Positions 18,293-27,240 of a DNA stretch of 64,000 bases are shown here, piece by piece. Positions within the stretch are counted from its first letter, which is position 1; each line of letters begins with the position of its first letter. Under the pieces are notes generated by a model. That model did not search any database, was not told where the DNA came from, and was given only the letters and a program-made list of their open reading frames with translations. The position numbers and the translations under genes were made by a program. Source of the stretch: Pandoraea apista (GTDB lineage: Bacteria; Pseudomonadota; Gammaproteobacteria; Burkholderiales; Burkholderiaceae); assembly GCF_001465595.2 (NCBI RefSeq), contig NZ_CP013481.2:3596001-3660000 (forward strand), given 5' to 3'.

Positions 18293-20653
18293 ATGAGCCA
18301 AACGATTTCCCCCACCCCCGACACTGCCGCCGCGAGCGCCGGCGGCTGCCCGTTTCATCAAACGGCCCCAGTCACGGCGCCGAATGGCTGCCCGGTGAGC
18401 GCCCGGGCCGCCGACTTCGATCCGTTCGAAGACGGCTATCAGCAAGACCCGCCGGAATACGTTCGCTGGGCGCGCGAGCAGGAGCCGGTGTTCTACAGCC
18501 CGAAGCTTGGCTACTGGGTCGTCACGCGCTACGACGATATCAAGGCGATCTTCCGCGACAACATCACGTTCAGCCCCTCGATTGCGCTGGAAAAAATCAC
18601 GCCGACGGGACCGGAGGCGAATGCCGTGCTGGCGTCGTACGGATTCGCGCTGAACCGCACGCTCGTCAATGAAGACGAACCCGCGCACATGCCACGCCGT
18701 CGCGTGCTGATGGAGCCGTTCACCCCCGAGCATCTCAAGCATCACGAGCCGCTGGTGCGCCAACTCGCACGCGAGTACGTGGACCGCTTCGTCAACGACG
18801 GCCGCGCCGATCTCGTCGACCAGATGCTGTGGGAAGTGCCGCTCACCGTGGCGCTGCACTTTCTTGGCGTGCCGGAAGAAGACATGGACAAGCTGCGCGA
18901 ATACTCCATCGCGCACACGGTCAACACATGGGGGCGTCCGAAGCCTGAAGAGCAGGTCGCCGTGGCGCACGCCGTGGGTAACTTCTGGCAACTCGCAGGC
19001 AAGATTCTGGACAAGATGCGTCAGAACCCGGATGGCCCGGGCTGGATGCAGTATGGCATTCGCAAACAGCAAGAGCATCCGGAAGTCGTCACCGATTCGT
19101 ATCTGCACTCGATGATGATGGCGGGCATCGTGGCGGCGCACGAGACGACGGCCAACGCCACCGCCAATGCGATGAAGCTGCTGCTTCAGCACCCGGATGT
19201 CTGGCGCGAGATCTGCGAAGACCCGTCGCTGATTCCGAACGCTGTGGAAGAGTGCCTGCGCCACAACGGGTCGGTCGCCGCGTGGCGCCGTCTGGCTACG
19301 AAGGATGTGACCATCGGCGGCATCGATATCCCAGCAGGCTCGAAACTGCTGATCGTGACCTCGTCTGCCAACCATGACGAAGCGCATTTCGCCGATGCCG
19401 ATCTGTTCGACATCCGCCGGGAAAATGCCAGCGATCAGCTCACGTTCGGTTACGGCTCGCACCAATGCATGGGCAAGAACCTCGCCCGCATGGAAATGCA
19501 GATTTTCCTCGAGGAATTCACCCGCCGTCTGCCACACATGAAGCTCGCGGAGCAGTCGTTCACCTATGTGCCGAATACGTCGTTCCGGGGCCCCGAGCAT
19601 GTGTGGGTCGAATGGGACCCGGCGCAAAACCCTGAGCGCCGTGACCCGGCCGTGCTCACGCGCCACTCGCCCGTGCGTATCGGTGAGCCGTCGGGCCACA
19701 GCGTGACCCGCCCGGTCGTGGTCGAGTCGGTGACCCCGGCCGCAGAAGGCATCGTCAAGCTGCGTCTCGTTGCCCCGGACGGCCGCACCATGCCGCGCTG
19801 GGCACCGGGCTCGCACATCGACATCGAATGTGGCGACACGGGCCTCTCACGTCAGTACTCGCTGTGCGGCGACCCGTCGGATGCGCATGCGTTCGAGATC
19901 GCCGTGCTGCATGAACCCGAGGGCCGGGGGGGCTCGAACTGGGTTCATACCCAAGTGAAGATCGGCGACCGTCTGCGCATTCGTGGTCCGCGCAATCACT
20001 TCCGGCTCGATGAATCGATATCGCGCGCGATCTTCGTAGCCGGCGGTATCGGGGTGACGCCGATCGCCGCCATGGCACGACGCGCGAAAACGCTGGGCAT
20101 CGACTACGAAATCCATTACAGCGGCCGCAGCCGCCGCACAATGGCGCTGCTCGACGAACTCCAGACACTGCACGGCGATCGCCTGCATCTATGGGTGAAA
20201 GACGAAGGACAGCGTGCCGACTACGCCAGCCTGCTCGCCACGCCGCAAAACGGCACGCAGGTGTATGCCTGCGGCCCCGTGCGCATGCTCGATGGACTGG
20301 CGCAATGCTGCGCGCACTGGCCGGAAGACACGTTGCGTGTTGAGCACTTCCAGTCGCAACTGGGCACGCTGGACCCCGAGAAGGAGCATGCCTTTGAGGT
20401 CACGCTCAAGGATTCGGGCATTACGGTGACCGTGCCGGCCGATCAGACCTTGCTCACGGCATTGCGCGCCGCGAACATCGATGTACAGAGCGACTGCGAG
20501 GAAGGATTGTGCGGTTCGTGCGAGGTGCAGGTGCTCGAGGGCGACGTGGATCATCGCGATGTCGTGCTCACGCGCGCCGAGCGCGACGCCAACACGAAAA
20601 TGATGTCGTGCTGCTCGCGGGCCTGCGGCAAGAAGCTGGTGCTGGCGCTGTAA
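18293..20653 (+). CDS. Self-sufficient cytochrome P450, CYP116B type (P450-PFOR fusion)
   Basis: 786 residues. P450 domain (1-455): I-helix AGIVAAHETT at 278-286, ExxR at 320-323 (ECLR), heme ligand Cys392 in FGYGSHQCMG. Reductase part (about 475-786): flavin motif RQYSLCG, NAD(P)H motif FVAGGIGVTPI, then a plant-type 2Fe-2S ferredoxin with CEEGLCGSC plus a later Cys. This order (heme, FMN/NAD, 2Fe-2S) is that of CYP116B enzymes, which take electrons from NAD(P)H within one chain and hydroxylate aromatic, alkane or herbicide substrates. The frame is open to 18143, but MSQTISPTPD at 18293 gives the family-typical N terminus. Divergent from an IclR gene and followed by a terminator. Substrate unknown. 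Confidence 0.93.
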   Translation: MSQTISPTPDTAAASAGGCPFHQTAPVTAPNGCPVSARAADFDPFEDGYQQDPPEYVRWAREQEPVFYSPKLGYWVVTRYDDIKAIFRDNITFSPSIALEKITPTGPEANAVLASYGFALNRTLVNEDEPAHMPRRRVLMEPFTPEHLKHHEPLVRQLAREYVDRFVNDGRADLVDQMLWEVPLTVALHFLGVPEEDMDKLREYSIAHTVNTWGRPKPEEQVAVAHAVGNFWQLAGKILDKMRQNPDGPGWMQYGIRKQQEHPEVVTDSYLHSMMMAGIVAAHETTANATANAMKLLLQHPDVWREICEDPSLIPNAVEECLRHNGSVAAWRRLATKDVTIGGIDIPAGSKLLIVTSSANHDEAHFADADLFDIRRENASDQLTFGYGSHQCMGKNLARMEMQIFLEEFTRRLPHMKLAEQSFTYVPNTSFRGPEHVWVEWDPAQNPERRDPAVLTRHSPVRIGEPSGHSVTRPVVVESVTPAAEGIVKLRLVAPDGRTMPRWAPGSHIDIECGDTGLSRQYSLCGDPSDAHAFEIAVLHEPEGRGGSNWVHTQVKIGDRLRIRGPRNHFRLDESISRAIFVAGGIGVTPIAAMARRAKTLGIDYEIHYSGRSRRTMALLDELQTLHGDRLHLWVKDEGQRADYASLLATPQNGTQVYACGPVRMLDGLAQCCAHWPEDTLRVEHFQSQLGTLDPEKEHAFEVTLKDSGITVTVPADQTLLTALRAANIDVQSDCEEGLCGSCEVQVLEGDVDHRDVVLTRAERDANTKMMSCCSRACGKKLVLAL

Positions 20654-20680
20654 GCGGCGGCGTCTGATTGCGGTAAGACA

Positions 20681-20703
20681 AAGGGGCGCTGCGGCGCCCC
20701 TTT
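20681..20703 (+). terminator. Rho-independent terminator behind the P450 gene
   Basis: Stem AAGGGGCGC / GCGCCCCTT with loop TGCG, 28 bases after the stop, followed by a short T-run. The 230 bases after it, up to the end of the next gene, show nothing recognisable. Confidence 0.75.
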
Positions 20704-20931
20704 CCATGCCACGACGGAATTTGCGAATCGACAGTGTATGGCGAGCGCTCGCGGGAATTCCGAGCGATTCCCGATGGGCGCGATGGGCACAATGTGCATG
20801 CGTATCTTCGGGACGGGCACAGGCCGTCGAATCGTCGTGAACGAAAGCCGGCCGCCCGGGGCGGCACCGGCCCAACTGCGCCCCCGGGCACGGGTCCGGC
20901 GCGGCGCATTACGAGTCGCCGTCGCGGCTTC

Positions 20932-22143
20932 TTATGCGTGCTGAGGCTTGCGCAGCATCGTTACCAGCGCGATGAGCGCCAGCACTGAAAATCCGCACAT
21001 GACGGTCGCAAGCGGACGGGGCGAGCCGTCGTTGAGCAACCCGAGCAGGCCGCCCGCCGCGAAGCCGAAGCCGTACTGCACACTGCCCACGAGCGCCGCC
21101 GCCGCACCCGCGCGCGTTGGATGATTGGCCAACGCCCCTGCCACCGAGTTCGCGGTGATGATGCCGCGCAGCGACATGAACAGGAACAGCAGGGCAACCA
21201 TCACCGGCAGCAATGCAACGCCCAGCCACACCGTCGCACACAACACCGATGTCACGATCGCGCATCCGATGATGCCAATGCGCATCAATCGATAAGGACC
21301 GATTTGCCCCACGCGACGCGAATTGAACATCGTCACCGAGGCCATGCCGACAATGTTGATGCCGAAGAGCACCCCGAAGAACTGCGGCGAAACGTGGAAG
21401 TACTCCATATACACCAGCGGCGTGCCGGTAATGTAGGTGAACGACGCGCCGAAGACCGCTCCGCCGGCCACCATATAGCCAACGAAATGCGGGTCACGCA
21501 GCAGTTGCAGATAAGACGCCGCCACGGCGCGCGGCCCGCCCGCCTGACGCGCATGCACGGCCCCCGTTTCGGGCAAGCGCCACAAGGCGAACATTGCCAC
21601 CACGCCGAACACGGCAAGAATGCCGAAGATCACCCGCCACGTGGTAAAGCGCAGCATCTGGCCACCGATGAGCGGCGCCACAATCGGCGCTACGCTCATC
21701 ACCAGCAGCATGATGGAAAACGCGCGCGCACTGTTGCGCGGCCCGTAGACGTCGCGCACGATGGCTTGTGCAATCACCGGCATGGCGCATCCGCCGAGGG
21801 CCTGCACAAAGCGCCACATCATCATATGGTCGATGCTGTCTGCGAACGCGCAGCCAATGGAACCGAAGATGTAGAGCGCGATACCGGCCGCCATCGGCCG
21901 GCGACGCCCGAAGCGGTCGGCCAGCGGCCCCCACACGAGTTGCCCGAAAGCGAAACCGAGGAAGAAGTACGACAGGGTGAGTTGTGTGGCTGCGGCACTC
22001 GCGCCCAACTCATGGCGCATCGTCACGAGCCCCGGCAGATACATGTCGGTGGACGCCGGCGCGATCATCATGAACAGGCCGAGAACGCCGAGCAGCACAC
22101 GCTCGGATGGCAACGCAGGAGAGAGTTCGGACGTCGATGTCAT
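20932..22143 (-). CDS. Bcr/CflA-family multidrug MFS transporter
   Basis: About 403 residues and 12 membrane helices. Family motifs: DMYLPGLVTMRHELG in helix 1, GPLADRFGRRRPM in the 2-3 loop, VIAQAIVRDVYG. Members export drugs such as bicyclomycin, chloramphenicol or sulfonamides. The frame extends to 22215, but MTSTSELSPALPSERVLLG is the better start. It lies 165 bases downstream of an AAHS-type transporter on the same strand. Confidence 0.88.
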   Translation of the reverse strand: MTSTSELSPALPSERVLLGVLGLFMMIAPASTDMYLPGLVTMRHELGASAAATQLTLSYFFLGFAFGQLVWGPLADRFGRRRPMAAGIALYIFGSIGCAFADSIDHMMMWRFVQALGGCAMPVIAQAIVRDVYGPRNSARAFSIMLLVMSVAPIVAPLIGGQMLRFTTWRVIFGILAVFGVVAMFALWRLPETGAVHARQAGGPRAVAASYLQLLRDPHFVGYMVAGGAVFGASFTYITGTPLVYMEYFHVSPQFFGVLFGINIVGMASVTMFNSRRVGQIGPYRLMRIGIIGCAIVTSVLCATVWLGVALLPVMVALLFLFMSLRGIITANSVAGALANHPTRAGAAAALVGSVQYGFGFAAGGLLGLLNDGSPRPLATVMCGFSVLALIALVTMLRKPQHA

Positions 22144-22308
22144 TATCGTTATGATGATTCGGCGCGAAGCCAGTTGCGCCGTAGAAGACGCCGCAAAAGC
22201 AACGACGCCCGCCATGATAACGCCGGCGGGCGTCGCACTTTCATACTCGATGGTTATCGGACCCTTAACCGCTGCTTATGGCGCAGTCCGCAGGTCTGAA
22301 GCACGTCC

Positions 22309-23664
22309 TCAGTTGGCCGCGGCCGTGCGCAGATTGCCACCGTCGCCGCGCTGTGTGCGGGCAATCGCCAGCACCCCGATCAGCGACACGCAGGCCGGCA
22401 CTGCTGCTGCGAGGAACAGCGACGACGACGACCATTGCAAATGCATCAGTGCGCCACCAAGCACGGGGCCAAGCACCGAACCGATCCGGCCGACGCCGAG
22501 GCTCCAGCCAATGCCCGTCGAGCGCAGCGACGTCGGGTAGTAAGTCGCCGCCAGCGCGTTGAGTGCCGGTTGCCCCCCGATGATCGAGAAGCCTGCGAAG
22601 AAGATCGCGATGAACACCGCAACCATCGACACCATCACCACCGGATTGCCAATGGCCGCGGTGGCCGCAATGGCGATCAGGAAGGTGACCGCCAGCACAC
22701 TTGTGAAGCCCACACGGTCGATCACCCTGCCAAGCAACAGCGTGCCGATCACGCCACCGGCCCACAACGCGGTACCCGCCATCACGGCGACCTGCGTGGA
22801 GTAACCGGCATCGCGAATCACCGTCGGCAGCCAGTTCGACAGGAAGTACATGTCGAGCAAATTGGCGAAGTTGATGACCCAGAGCAGCAGCGTGACACGG
22901 GCACGGCCATCCTTGAACAACTCGATGAACGGCACGCCCTTCGCCTTCTGCTCGTCGAGCACGAAGTGAGCGTCGACCGGCACGTTGGCGTTGGGCGCCA
23001 CGCGCAGCAACTGCTTGCGAATACGCACGCGGTCGCTCTTCTTGAACATCAGAAACTGGATCGATTCGGGCAGCGAAATCCACATCAGGATGCCGAGCAC
23101 CAGCGGAATGGCGCCGCCGATGAAGAACACCGCGCGCCACCCCATACTCGGAATGATCGCTGCCGTGATGAGCCCACCGACCACACCGCCCAGCGTGAAA
23201 CCGCACGACACCATCATCATGAGCGACACGCGAATGCGGCGCGGGCTGTACTCACCCGCAAGCGCCATGGCGTTCGGCATGATGCAACCCAGCCCCAGAC
23301 CAGCCACAAAGCGCCAGACCACCAACTCCGTGATCGTGTTGGCGAAGCCGGTAAAGATCATGCATACGGCGAAGAACAACGTCGCGCCGATCAGCACCGG
23401 ACGACGGCCCAGCTTGTCGGCCAGCGCCGAGAACGTGAGCGAGCCGACCAGCATGCCGAAAAGCCCTGCGCCAAACACCGGTGAGAGCGTTTCCTTCGCG
23501 ATGCCCCACTCGCGAATCACCACGGGGGCGACGTAACCCATTGCCTGGACGTCGAAACCGTCCACCACCAGGCACATTGCGCACAGCGCGATGACCCACC
23601 ACTGATAGGCGCCCAGTCGACTCTCATCGATCAGTTTGCCCACATTCACTTCTGCTGCTTTCAT
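22309..23664 (-). CDS. MFS transporter, aromatic acid:H+ symporter (AAHS) family
   Basis: 451 residues and 12 helices. AAHS features: DESRLGAYQWWVIALCAMCLVVDGFDVQAMGY (helix 1 with the essential Asp), GMLVGSLTFSALADKLGRRP, PNAMALAGEYSPRRIRV. PcaK, BenK and MhpT belong here and take up 4-hydroxybenzoate, benzoate or other aromatic acids. No aromatic-degradation genes are next to it. Probably a single-gene unit with its promoter to the right. Confidence 0.88.
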   Translation of the reverse strand: MKAAEVNVGKLIDESRLGAYQWWVIALCAMCLVVDGFDVQAMGYVAPVVIREWGIAKETLSPVFGAGLFGMLVGSLTFSALADKLGRRPVLIGATLFFAVCMIFTGFANTITELVVWRFVAGLGLGCIMPNAMALAGEYSPRRIRVSLMMMVSCGFTLGGVVGGLITAAIIPSMGWRAVFFIGGAIPLVLGILMWISLPESIQFLMFKKSDRVRIRKQLLRVAPNANVPVDAHFVLDEQKAKGVPFIELFKDGRARVTLLLWVINFANLLDMYFLSNWLPTVIRDAGYSTQVAVMAGTALWAGGVIGTLLLGRVIDRVGFTSVLAVTFLIAIAATAAIGNPVVMVSMVAVFIAIFFAGFSIIGGQPALNALAATYYPTSLRSTGIGWSLGVGRIGSVLGPVLGGALMHLQWSSSSLFLAAAVPACVSLIGVLAIARTQRGDGGNLRTAAAN

Positions 23665-24128
23665 CCTGTCTCCAAACGTTCTCGCAACTTCGTGTCATTG
23701 CGTACCCGGTCGAGGCGCCGGCTTCTCCAGTCGTTGCCTCGCACCAGGCACCCATGCGGCCCCGGTCGGGCATGCAGGGCATTTCATGCGTCGGGTCGGA
23801 GGCCGGATTCAGCCAGGTCTCACGCGCACAAAATTACGCTTTGCGGAAGTTTATATCGCCTAACGTAATTCACTGCTTGGTGTTAACACTTAGATTCCCG
23901 GCGGATGCGTGCAACGGGGGACACGACGCTCGCCATGCCGGAGGCAGCCGATGCCGGCTTATCGAACCGGAGGGCACAAATGTCTGTGGTTTTTCTCCAT
24001 CTGGAGAAGAGAGCGCCGTTCGGGCGATGCACCCAAACGCCATATGGGGAGTGGAATTGGGCGATTGAAAGGAAAAAAAGCGACGAATTGTCGCAGTTGT
24101 GGTTTTTCTACAGATTTTTTGGCAAAGG
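23665..24128. other. Intergenic region, no gene seen
   Basis: About 460 bases between the AAHS transporter start and the candidate sRNA promoter. It must hold the AAHS promoter. A small hairpin GCGAC-GAATT-GTCGC at 24080-24094 is followed by a T-rich stretch. No convincing open frame. Confidence 0.4.
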
Positions 24129-24153
24129 TTAACCCGTCTAGGGATTTCCCTGA

Positions 24154-24159
24154 TATAGT
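24154..24159 (+). promoter_or_regulatory. -10 element of the candidate sRNA promoter
   Basis: TATAGT, one mismatch from TATAAT, in the context TGATATAGTT. A weak -35 (TTAACC at 24129-24134) lies 19 bases upstream. Transcription would start near 24166. Confidence 0.5.
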
Positions 24160-24225
24160 TGCACCTGTCTCCTCCACCTCCTCCTGGTGGATTTCACGGC
24201 CAGCAAATTGCTGGCCGTTTTTTTT
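24160..24225 (+). ncRNA. Candidate small RNA with an anti-Shine-Dalgarno loop
   Basis: About 60 bases between a -10-like box and a strong terminator, with no open frame. Hairpin 1 (24173-24191): stem TCCACC / GGTGGA with a 7-base loop TCCTCCT, exactly complementary to the ribosome-binding consensus. A second CCTCC (24171-24175) lies in its 5' arm and flank. Hairpin 2 is the terminator. This two-hairpin design, a CU-rich loop plus terminator with a long U-tail, is seen in Hfq-dependent sRNAs that block many ribosome sites, such as the CCUCCUCCC-motif RNAs described in alphaproteobacteria. The 5' end is inferred. Confidence 0.6.
24196..24225 (+). terminator. Rho-independent terminator of the candidate sRNA
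   Basis: Ten-base perfect stem ACGGCCAGCA / TGCTGGCCGT, loop AAT, then eight T. There is no protein gene upstream on this strand for more than 3 kb (the last is the P450), so it must end some other transcript. Confidence 0.92.
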
Positions 24226-24334
24226 GCTTTTTTCCGATTGATCCGGGCGGCCTCGTGTCGGCGGCAATAGATCGTAATGCAGGCGCATCGCCGGCATGGG
24301 TGACGCCGCGTTCTCCTGCGCTACACTCGATGCC

Positions 24335-24973
24335 ATGAAACTTGCGCCGCTCACCACCCTGCTCTGTCTTTTGCCGCTCTCCGGCTGCTATGTCGTGCAG
24401 TATCCGGGAGGCGCTCTTGCGCTCTCGCCCAGCCCGGCTGCACCGCAAGCGATGCGGGCAGCGCCCGGCGCCCCGGGAGCCGCCGATGTCTCGACAGCGC
24501 CGGTGCCGACCCCCAGCATCCCGGCTGCGCCGGTAGCGGCGTCTCCGGCGCTGCCACCGCCGCCAGCAGGCACCGTAGCACGTCAGCGTTATCCAAATGG
24601 TTCGCCGGTGCCGCCGGATTACCGGCCGCCGGTACAGCAGGCGCCACGCACGCCCGTGTATCCGAACGGCTCGCCGGTGCCGCCGGATTATGTGCCGCCG
24701 CCGACATCGAGAGCACCGGCCGGCAACGCGCCTTACGCCCAAGACCCGGGCTACGCGACCTATTCCACCTACCCGGCGTATCAGGCATATCCCGAGTATT
24801 CGGCCTATCCTGCGTACGCCGCATATCCCGCCTATCCCACGGTCTACCCGGCATATGCGCCGTTTTACCCGGCATTCGGCCCGTCGCCCTGGGTCAGCAA
24901 CGTATCGCTTTCGTTTTCATGGGGACGCGGCTGGGGTGGATGGGGCGGCCGCTGCTGCCATCGCTGGCGCTGA
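24335..24973 (+). CDS. Pro/Tyr-rich lipoprotein with repeats
   Basis: 212 residues. MKLAPLTTLLCLLPLSGCYVV is a lipoprotein signal with lipobox LSGC, giving a lipidated Cys near residue 18. The mature part is low complexity: Ala/Pro-rich, two copies of YPNGSPVPPDY about 23 residues apart, then a run of YPAY/YPxY units (about ten), ending in a Trp/Gly-rich tail (WGRGWGGWGG) with two Cys. Likely outer-membrane anchored with a disordered, tyrosine-rich surface region. The frame opens earlier (24296), but the lipoprotein signal fixes the start at 24335. No named family recognised. Confidence 0.7.
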   Translation: MKLAPLTTLLCLLPLSGCYVVQYPGGALALSPSPAAPQAMRAAPGAPGAADVSTAPVPTPSIPAAPVAASPALPPPPAGTVARQRYPNGSPVPPDYRPPVQQAPRTPVYPNGSPVPPDYVPPPTSRAPAGNAPYAQDPGYATYSTYPAYQAYPEYSAYPAYAAYPAYPTVYPAYAPFYPAFGPSPWVSNVSLSFSWGRGWGGWGGRCCHRWR

Positions 24974-25091
24974 ACAACTGTCTGCCGTAAGCACGGCTGG
25001 CGTCTGACGAATACGCGCCTTCACAGGCCGGGCACAATGCCTGGCCCGGTTGCCAGCGCAGCCCTCGGCACGGCTCGGCGCTTGGGACGGG

Positions 25092-25358
25092 TCAGTGCGA
25101 AGTCGAGGCCTCGCGGGCCACGCGGTCTTCGATACGAAGCTCGATACGTTTTCGGATTTGCTCCGCCGCTTCAGACGCATCGTGCGCGTCGATACTCGAG
25201 AATTCGCAACGGCCGATATAGTGCCCATCGCAGTAGGCATCGACAGCGCCATCAAAGCGCTCGTCGGCGCGCGGCGTAATCGCCCCGGCCAGTTCGAACG
25301 GGCGTCCCGGTGGCGTGTTGCTCACATAACGCCAAGAAAAATGATATGAATCGGTCAC
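25092..25358 (-). CDS. Hypothetical protein, 88 residues
   Basis: Begins with GTG (VTDSYHFSWRYVSN), preceded at a good distance by GAGGGGG. Hydrophilic, no membrane segment; the second half is a probable amphipathic helix (DASEAAEQIRKRIELRIEDRV). Two cysteines (AYCDGHYIGRCEF) could bind metal or form a disulfide. I do not recognise the family. Convergent with the Pro/Tyr-rich lipoprotein gene. Confidence 0.55.
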   Translation of the reverse strand: MTDSYHFSWRYVSNTPPGRPFELAGAITPRADERFDGAVDAYCDGHYIGRCEFSSIDAHDASEAAEQIRKRIELRIEDRVAREASTSH

Positions 25359-25425
25359 ATGTCCCCCTCGGTAGTGCGACAGCTATGGAACTGTCTGCCA
25401 ACGCTGTTTTTTGAGGAATCGTAAC

Positions 25426-25566
25426 ATGTACAACAATCTCGACAAACGGCAGGAAAAAAAAGCGGCCCGCCATGGCGGCGAGCCGGATAGTCCGTGGAGG
25501 TCGGGGGCACATCAGGACCACGGTGATTTCACTGTAGTCCCGAATCATTGTCGTTATTCTCGGTAA
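25426..25566 (+). CDS. Possible small protein, 46 residues
   Basis: MYNNLDKRQEKKAARHGG and onward, ending CRYSR. GAGGA lies 8 bases before the ATG. Very hydrophilic, with no recognisable motif. It occupies the otherwise empty stretch between the 88-residue gene and the EAL gene. The ribosome site is the only real support, and it may be chance. Confidence 0.25.
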   Translation: MYNNLDKRQEKKAARHGGEPDSPWRSGAHQDHGDFTVVPNHCRYSR

Positions 25567-25674
25567 TTTGCCTGATGCGCCGAAAAAAAATCTGCTGACT
25601 GCCAACAACACGACACGCCTTCTACACACGAAAATCTCGGGGTTTTCGCTGAGAAAAGTGCACATTTGCCCGCT

Positions 25675-27240
25675 TCAGACGCCGTCGAATTCCGACGGCA
25701 AATCGTCGGCGGGTACCGCTTTGCCGAACAACCACCCCTGCCCGATCGCCTCCGGATACCGCGCCAGCATGTAGTTCGCCTGCGCCTCGGTTTCCATGCC
25801 CTCCACAATCACTTCGACCTTGAGCAGGGCCGCCATCTTGCAGATCTGGTCGACGATGGCACTGCCCACGGTATCGGTCCCGATCGACTGCGTGAACATG
25901 CGGTCGATTTTGAGCGCGTCGACATTGAGCGTCGACAAATAGGCAAGGTTGGAGAACCCCGTGCCGAAATCGTCGATGTGAATCTGATACCCGTCGACAC
26001 GCAAACGATCGAGGGCCTCTCTGAGCCGCGTCATGTTGTCTGTCGAACGCTCGGTAATCTCCAGCGCAATCTGCGCGCGCGGCACCCACAACGAGGACGA
26101 CATGTGGTTCAGATACGCATGGAAGGTGCTGTCGACGATATCCGTTGCCGCGAGATTAATGCTGATGTGAAACTCCGGGTCGGCCATCGCGCGCCCATGC
26201 ATATCGATCAGTGCGCGACGCACGACCTGCCGCGTAATCAGCCCGATCACGCCCCGGCGTTCGGCGATGGGAATGAACATGTCCGGTGAAATTGGGGCTC
26301 CGGCACTGTCGTTCAAACGCGCAAGCGCTTCCACACCGACCATTTTCCGGTCACGCAGCCGCACCAGCGGTTGATAGACGACGTTGATGCCACCCGACTC
26401 GGCGGCTTGCTGCGTCACCCAGTCGATCGACATCCGATAGCGCCGGCGCGAACGCCACGACACCCCCATCGATACGCCCGCCGCCGCACCGATCGAGAGC
26501 GCCAGCGCCAGGCCCAGCGGATTGGCCAGGATCTGCGACGACACATAGACCGCCGATGCGCAAACGTCCACCCGCCCCGAACACGTCGAATACCGGCGCA
26601 ACGATCCGATATCGAGCCATCGCGATGTCGCCCCCAGCTCAATGCGCTGCTGGTCCTCGAACATGCCGGCCCGCCAGAACTGGAAACGCATGTCGCTTGT
26701 CGAGGCGACGGAAGCAAAGCCGTTTGGCGGCGTTGCCAGCCGCTCCGGCAAGACGGGGGGACTGAACACCACAACATCGCCCATGCCCGTGGCGTTGACC
26801 TGTACGCCCGGCGTCACAAGACCCGTGAGCGTATGCCAGAGCTTCAGACCACTGCGCGTTTCATGACTTGGCGGCGGCAACTCCGGTGCCGGCTCGAGCC
26901 GCCCTGAAATTGCAGTACACAAAAGCCGGGAACCATGCACCCGGCCGATGTCGTGGAAATAGGGGCTGCGCATCGCAACGCGGCGCAGCGCGAAAATGTC
27001 GGCATCGGTACAGGGCACCGCGCCGCTGTACATCGCACTGAGCAGGGCATCCTGACTGGACACCGATGCGTCGCTCATGAAACCCATGATGTCCTGCACA
27101 TAGGCGCGCAGGCGGAAGTCGTCGACGCGAGTCTGCACGATCTGCGCCACAAGCAGCATGACCAACATGCCCGCAACGGCGCCTGTCAGTACCGGCAGCC
27201 AGCGAGTCAGTCTTCTGAGCGTTTGCATGGAGAGTGGCAT
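25675..27240 (-). CDS. EAL-domain c-di-GMP phosphodiesterase with periplasmic CSS-type sensor
   Basis: About 521 residues. One N-terminal membrane helix, a periplasmic domain of about 190 residues with paired cysteines (VPCTDADI and RLLCTAI) like CSS-motif sensors, a second helix (LGLALALSIGAAAGVSMGV), then an EAL domain. The catalytic set looks complete: VEALARL, the Asn in ISINLA, EITER, DDFGTG, LKIDR, VEGMET and QGWLFG. It should therefore hydrolyse c-di-GMP to pGpG, probably gated by periplasmic redox/DSB state as reported for CSS-EAL proteins. Start uncertain: 27240 (MPLSMQTL) or 27228; the frame opens at 27291. Confidence 0.88.
   Translation of the reverse strand: MPLSMQTLRRLTRWLPVLTGAVAGMLVMLLVAQIVQTRVDDFRLRAYVQDIMGFMSDASVSSQDALLSAMYSGAVPCTDADIFALRRVAMRSPYFHDIGRVHGSRLLCTAISGRLEPAPELPPPSHETRSGLKLWHTLTGLVTPGVQVNATGMGDVVVFSPPVLPERLATPPNGFASVASTSDMRFQFWRAGMFEDQQRIELGATSRWLDIGSLRRYSTCSGRVDVCASAVYVSSQILANPLGLALALSIGAAAGVSMGVSWRSRRRYRMSIDWVTQQAAESGGINVVYQPLVRLRDRKMVGVEALARLNDSAGAPISPDMFIPIAERRGVIGLITRQVVRRALIDMHGRAMADPEFHISINLAATDIVDSTFHAYLNHMSSSLWVPRAQIALEITERSTDNMTRLREALDRLRVDGYQIHIDDFGTGFSNLAYLSTLNVDALKIDRMFTQSIGTDTVGSAIVDQICKMAALLKVEVIVEGMETEAQANYMLARYPEAIGQGWLFGKAVPADDLPSEFDGV

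Noticed and set aside
18227..19816. 529-codon open frame on the minus strand across the P450 gene
   Set aside because: Shadow of the P450 coding frame, with an Arg/His-rich composition and no recognisable domain.
22143..22165. AT-rich stretch before the Bcr/CflA gene that resembles half of a Fur box
   Set aside because: Only scattered matches to the consensus and no symmetry, unlike the box at 16851-16881.
25252..25665. 137-codon open frame on the minus strand upstream of the 88-residue gene
   Set aside because: Overlaps the better-supported GTG-start gene in another frame, no ribosome site, composition not protein-like.
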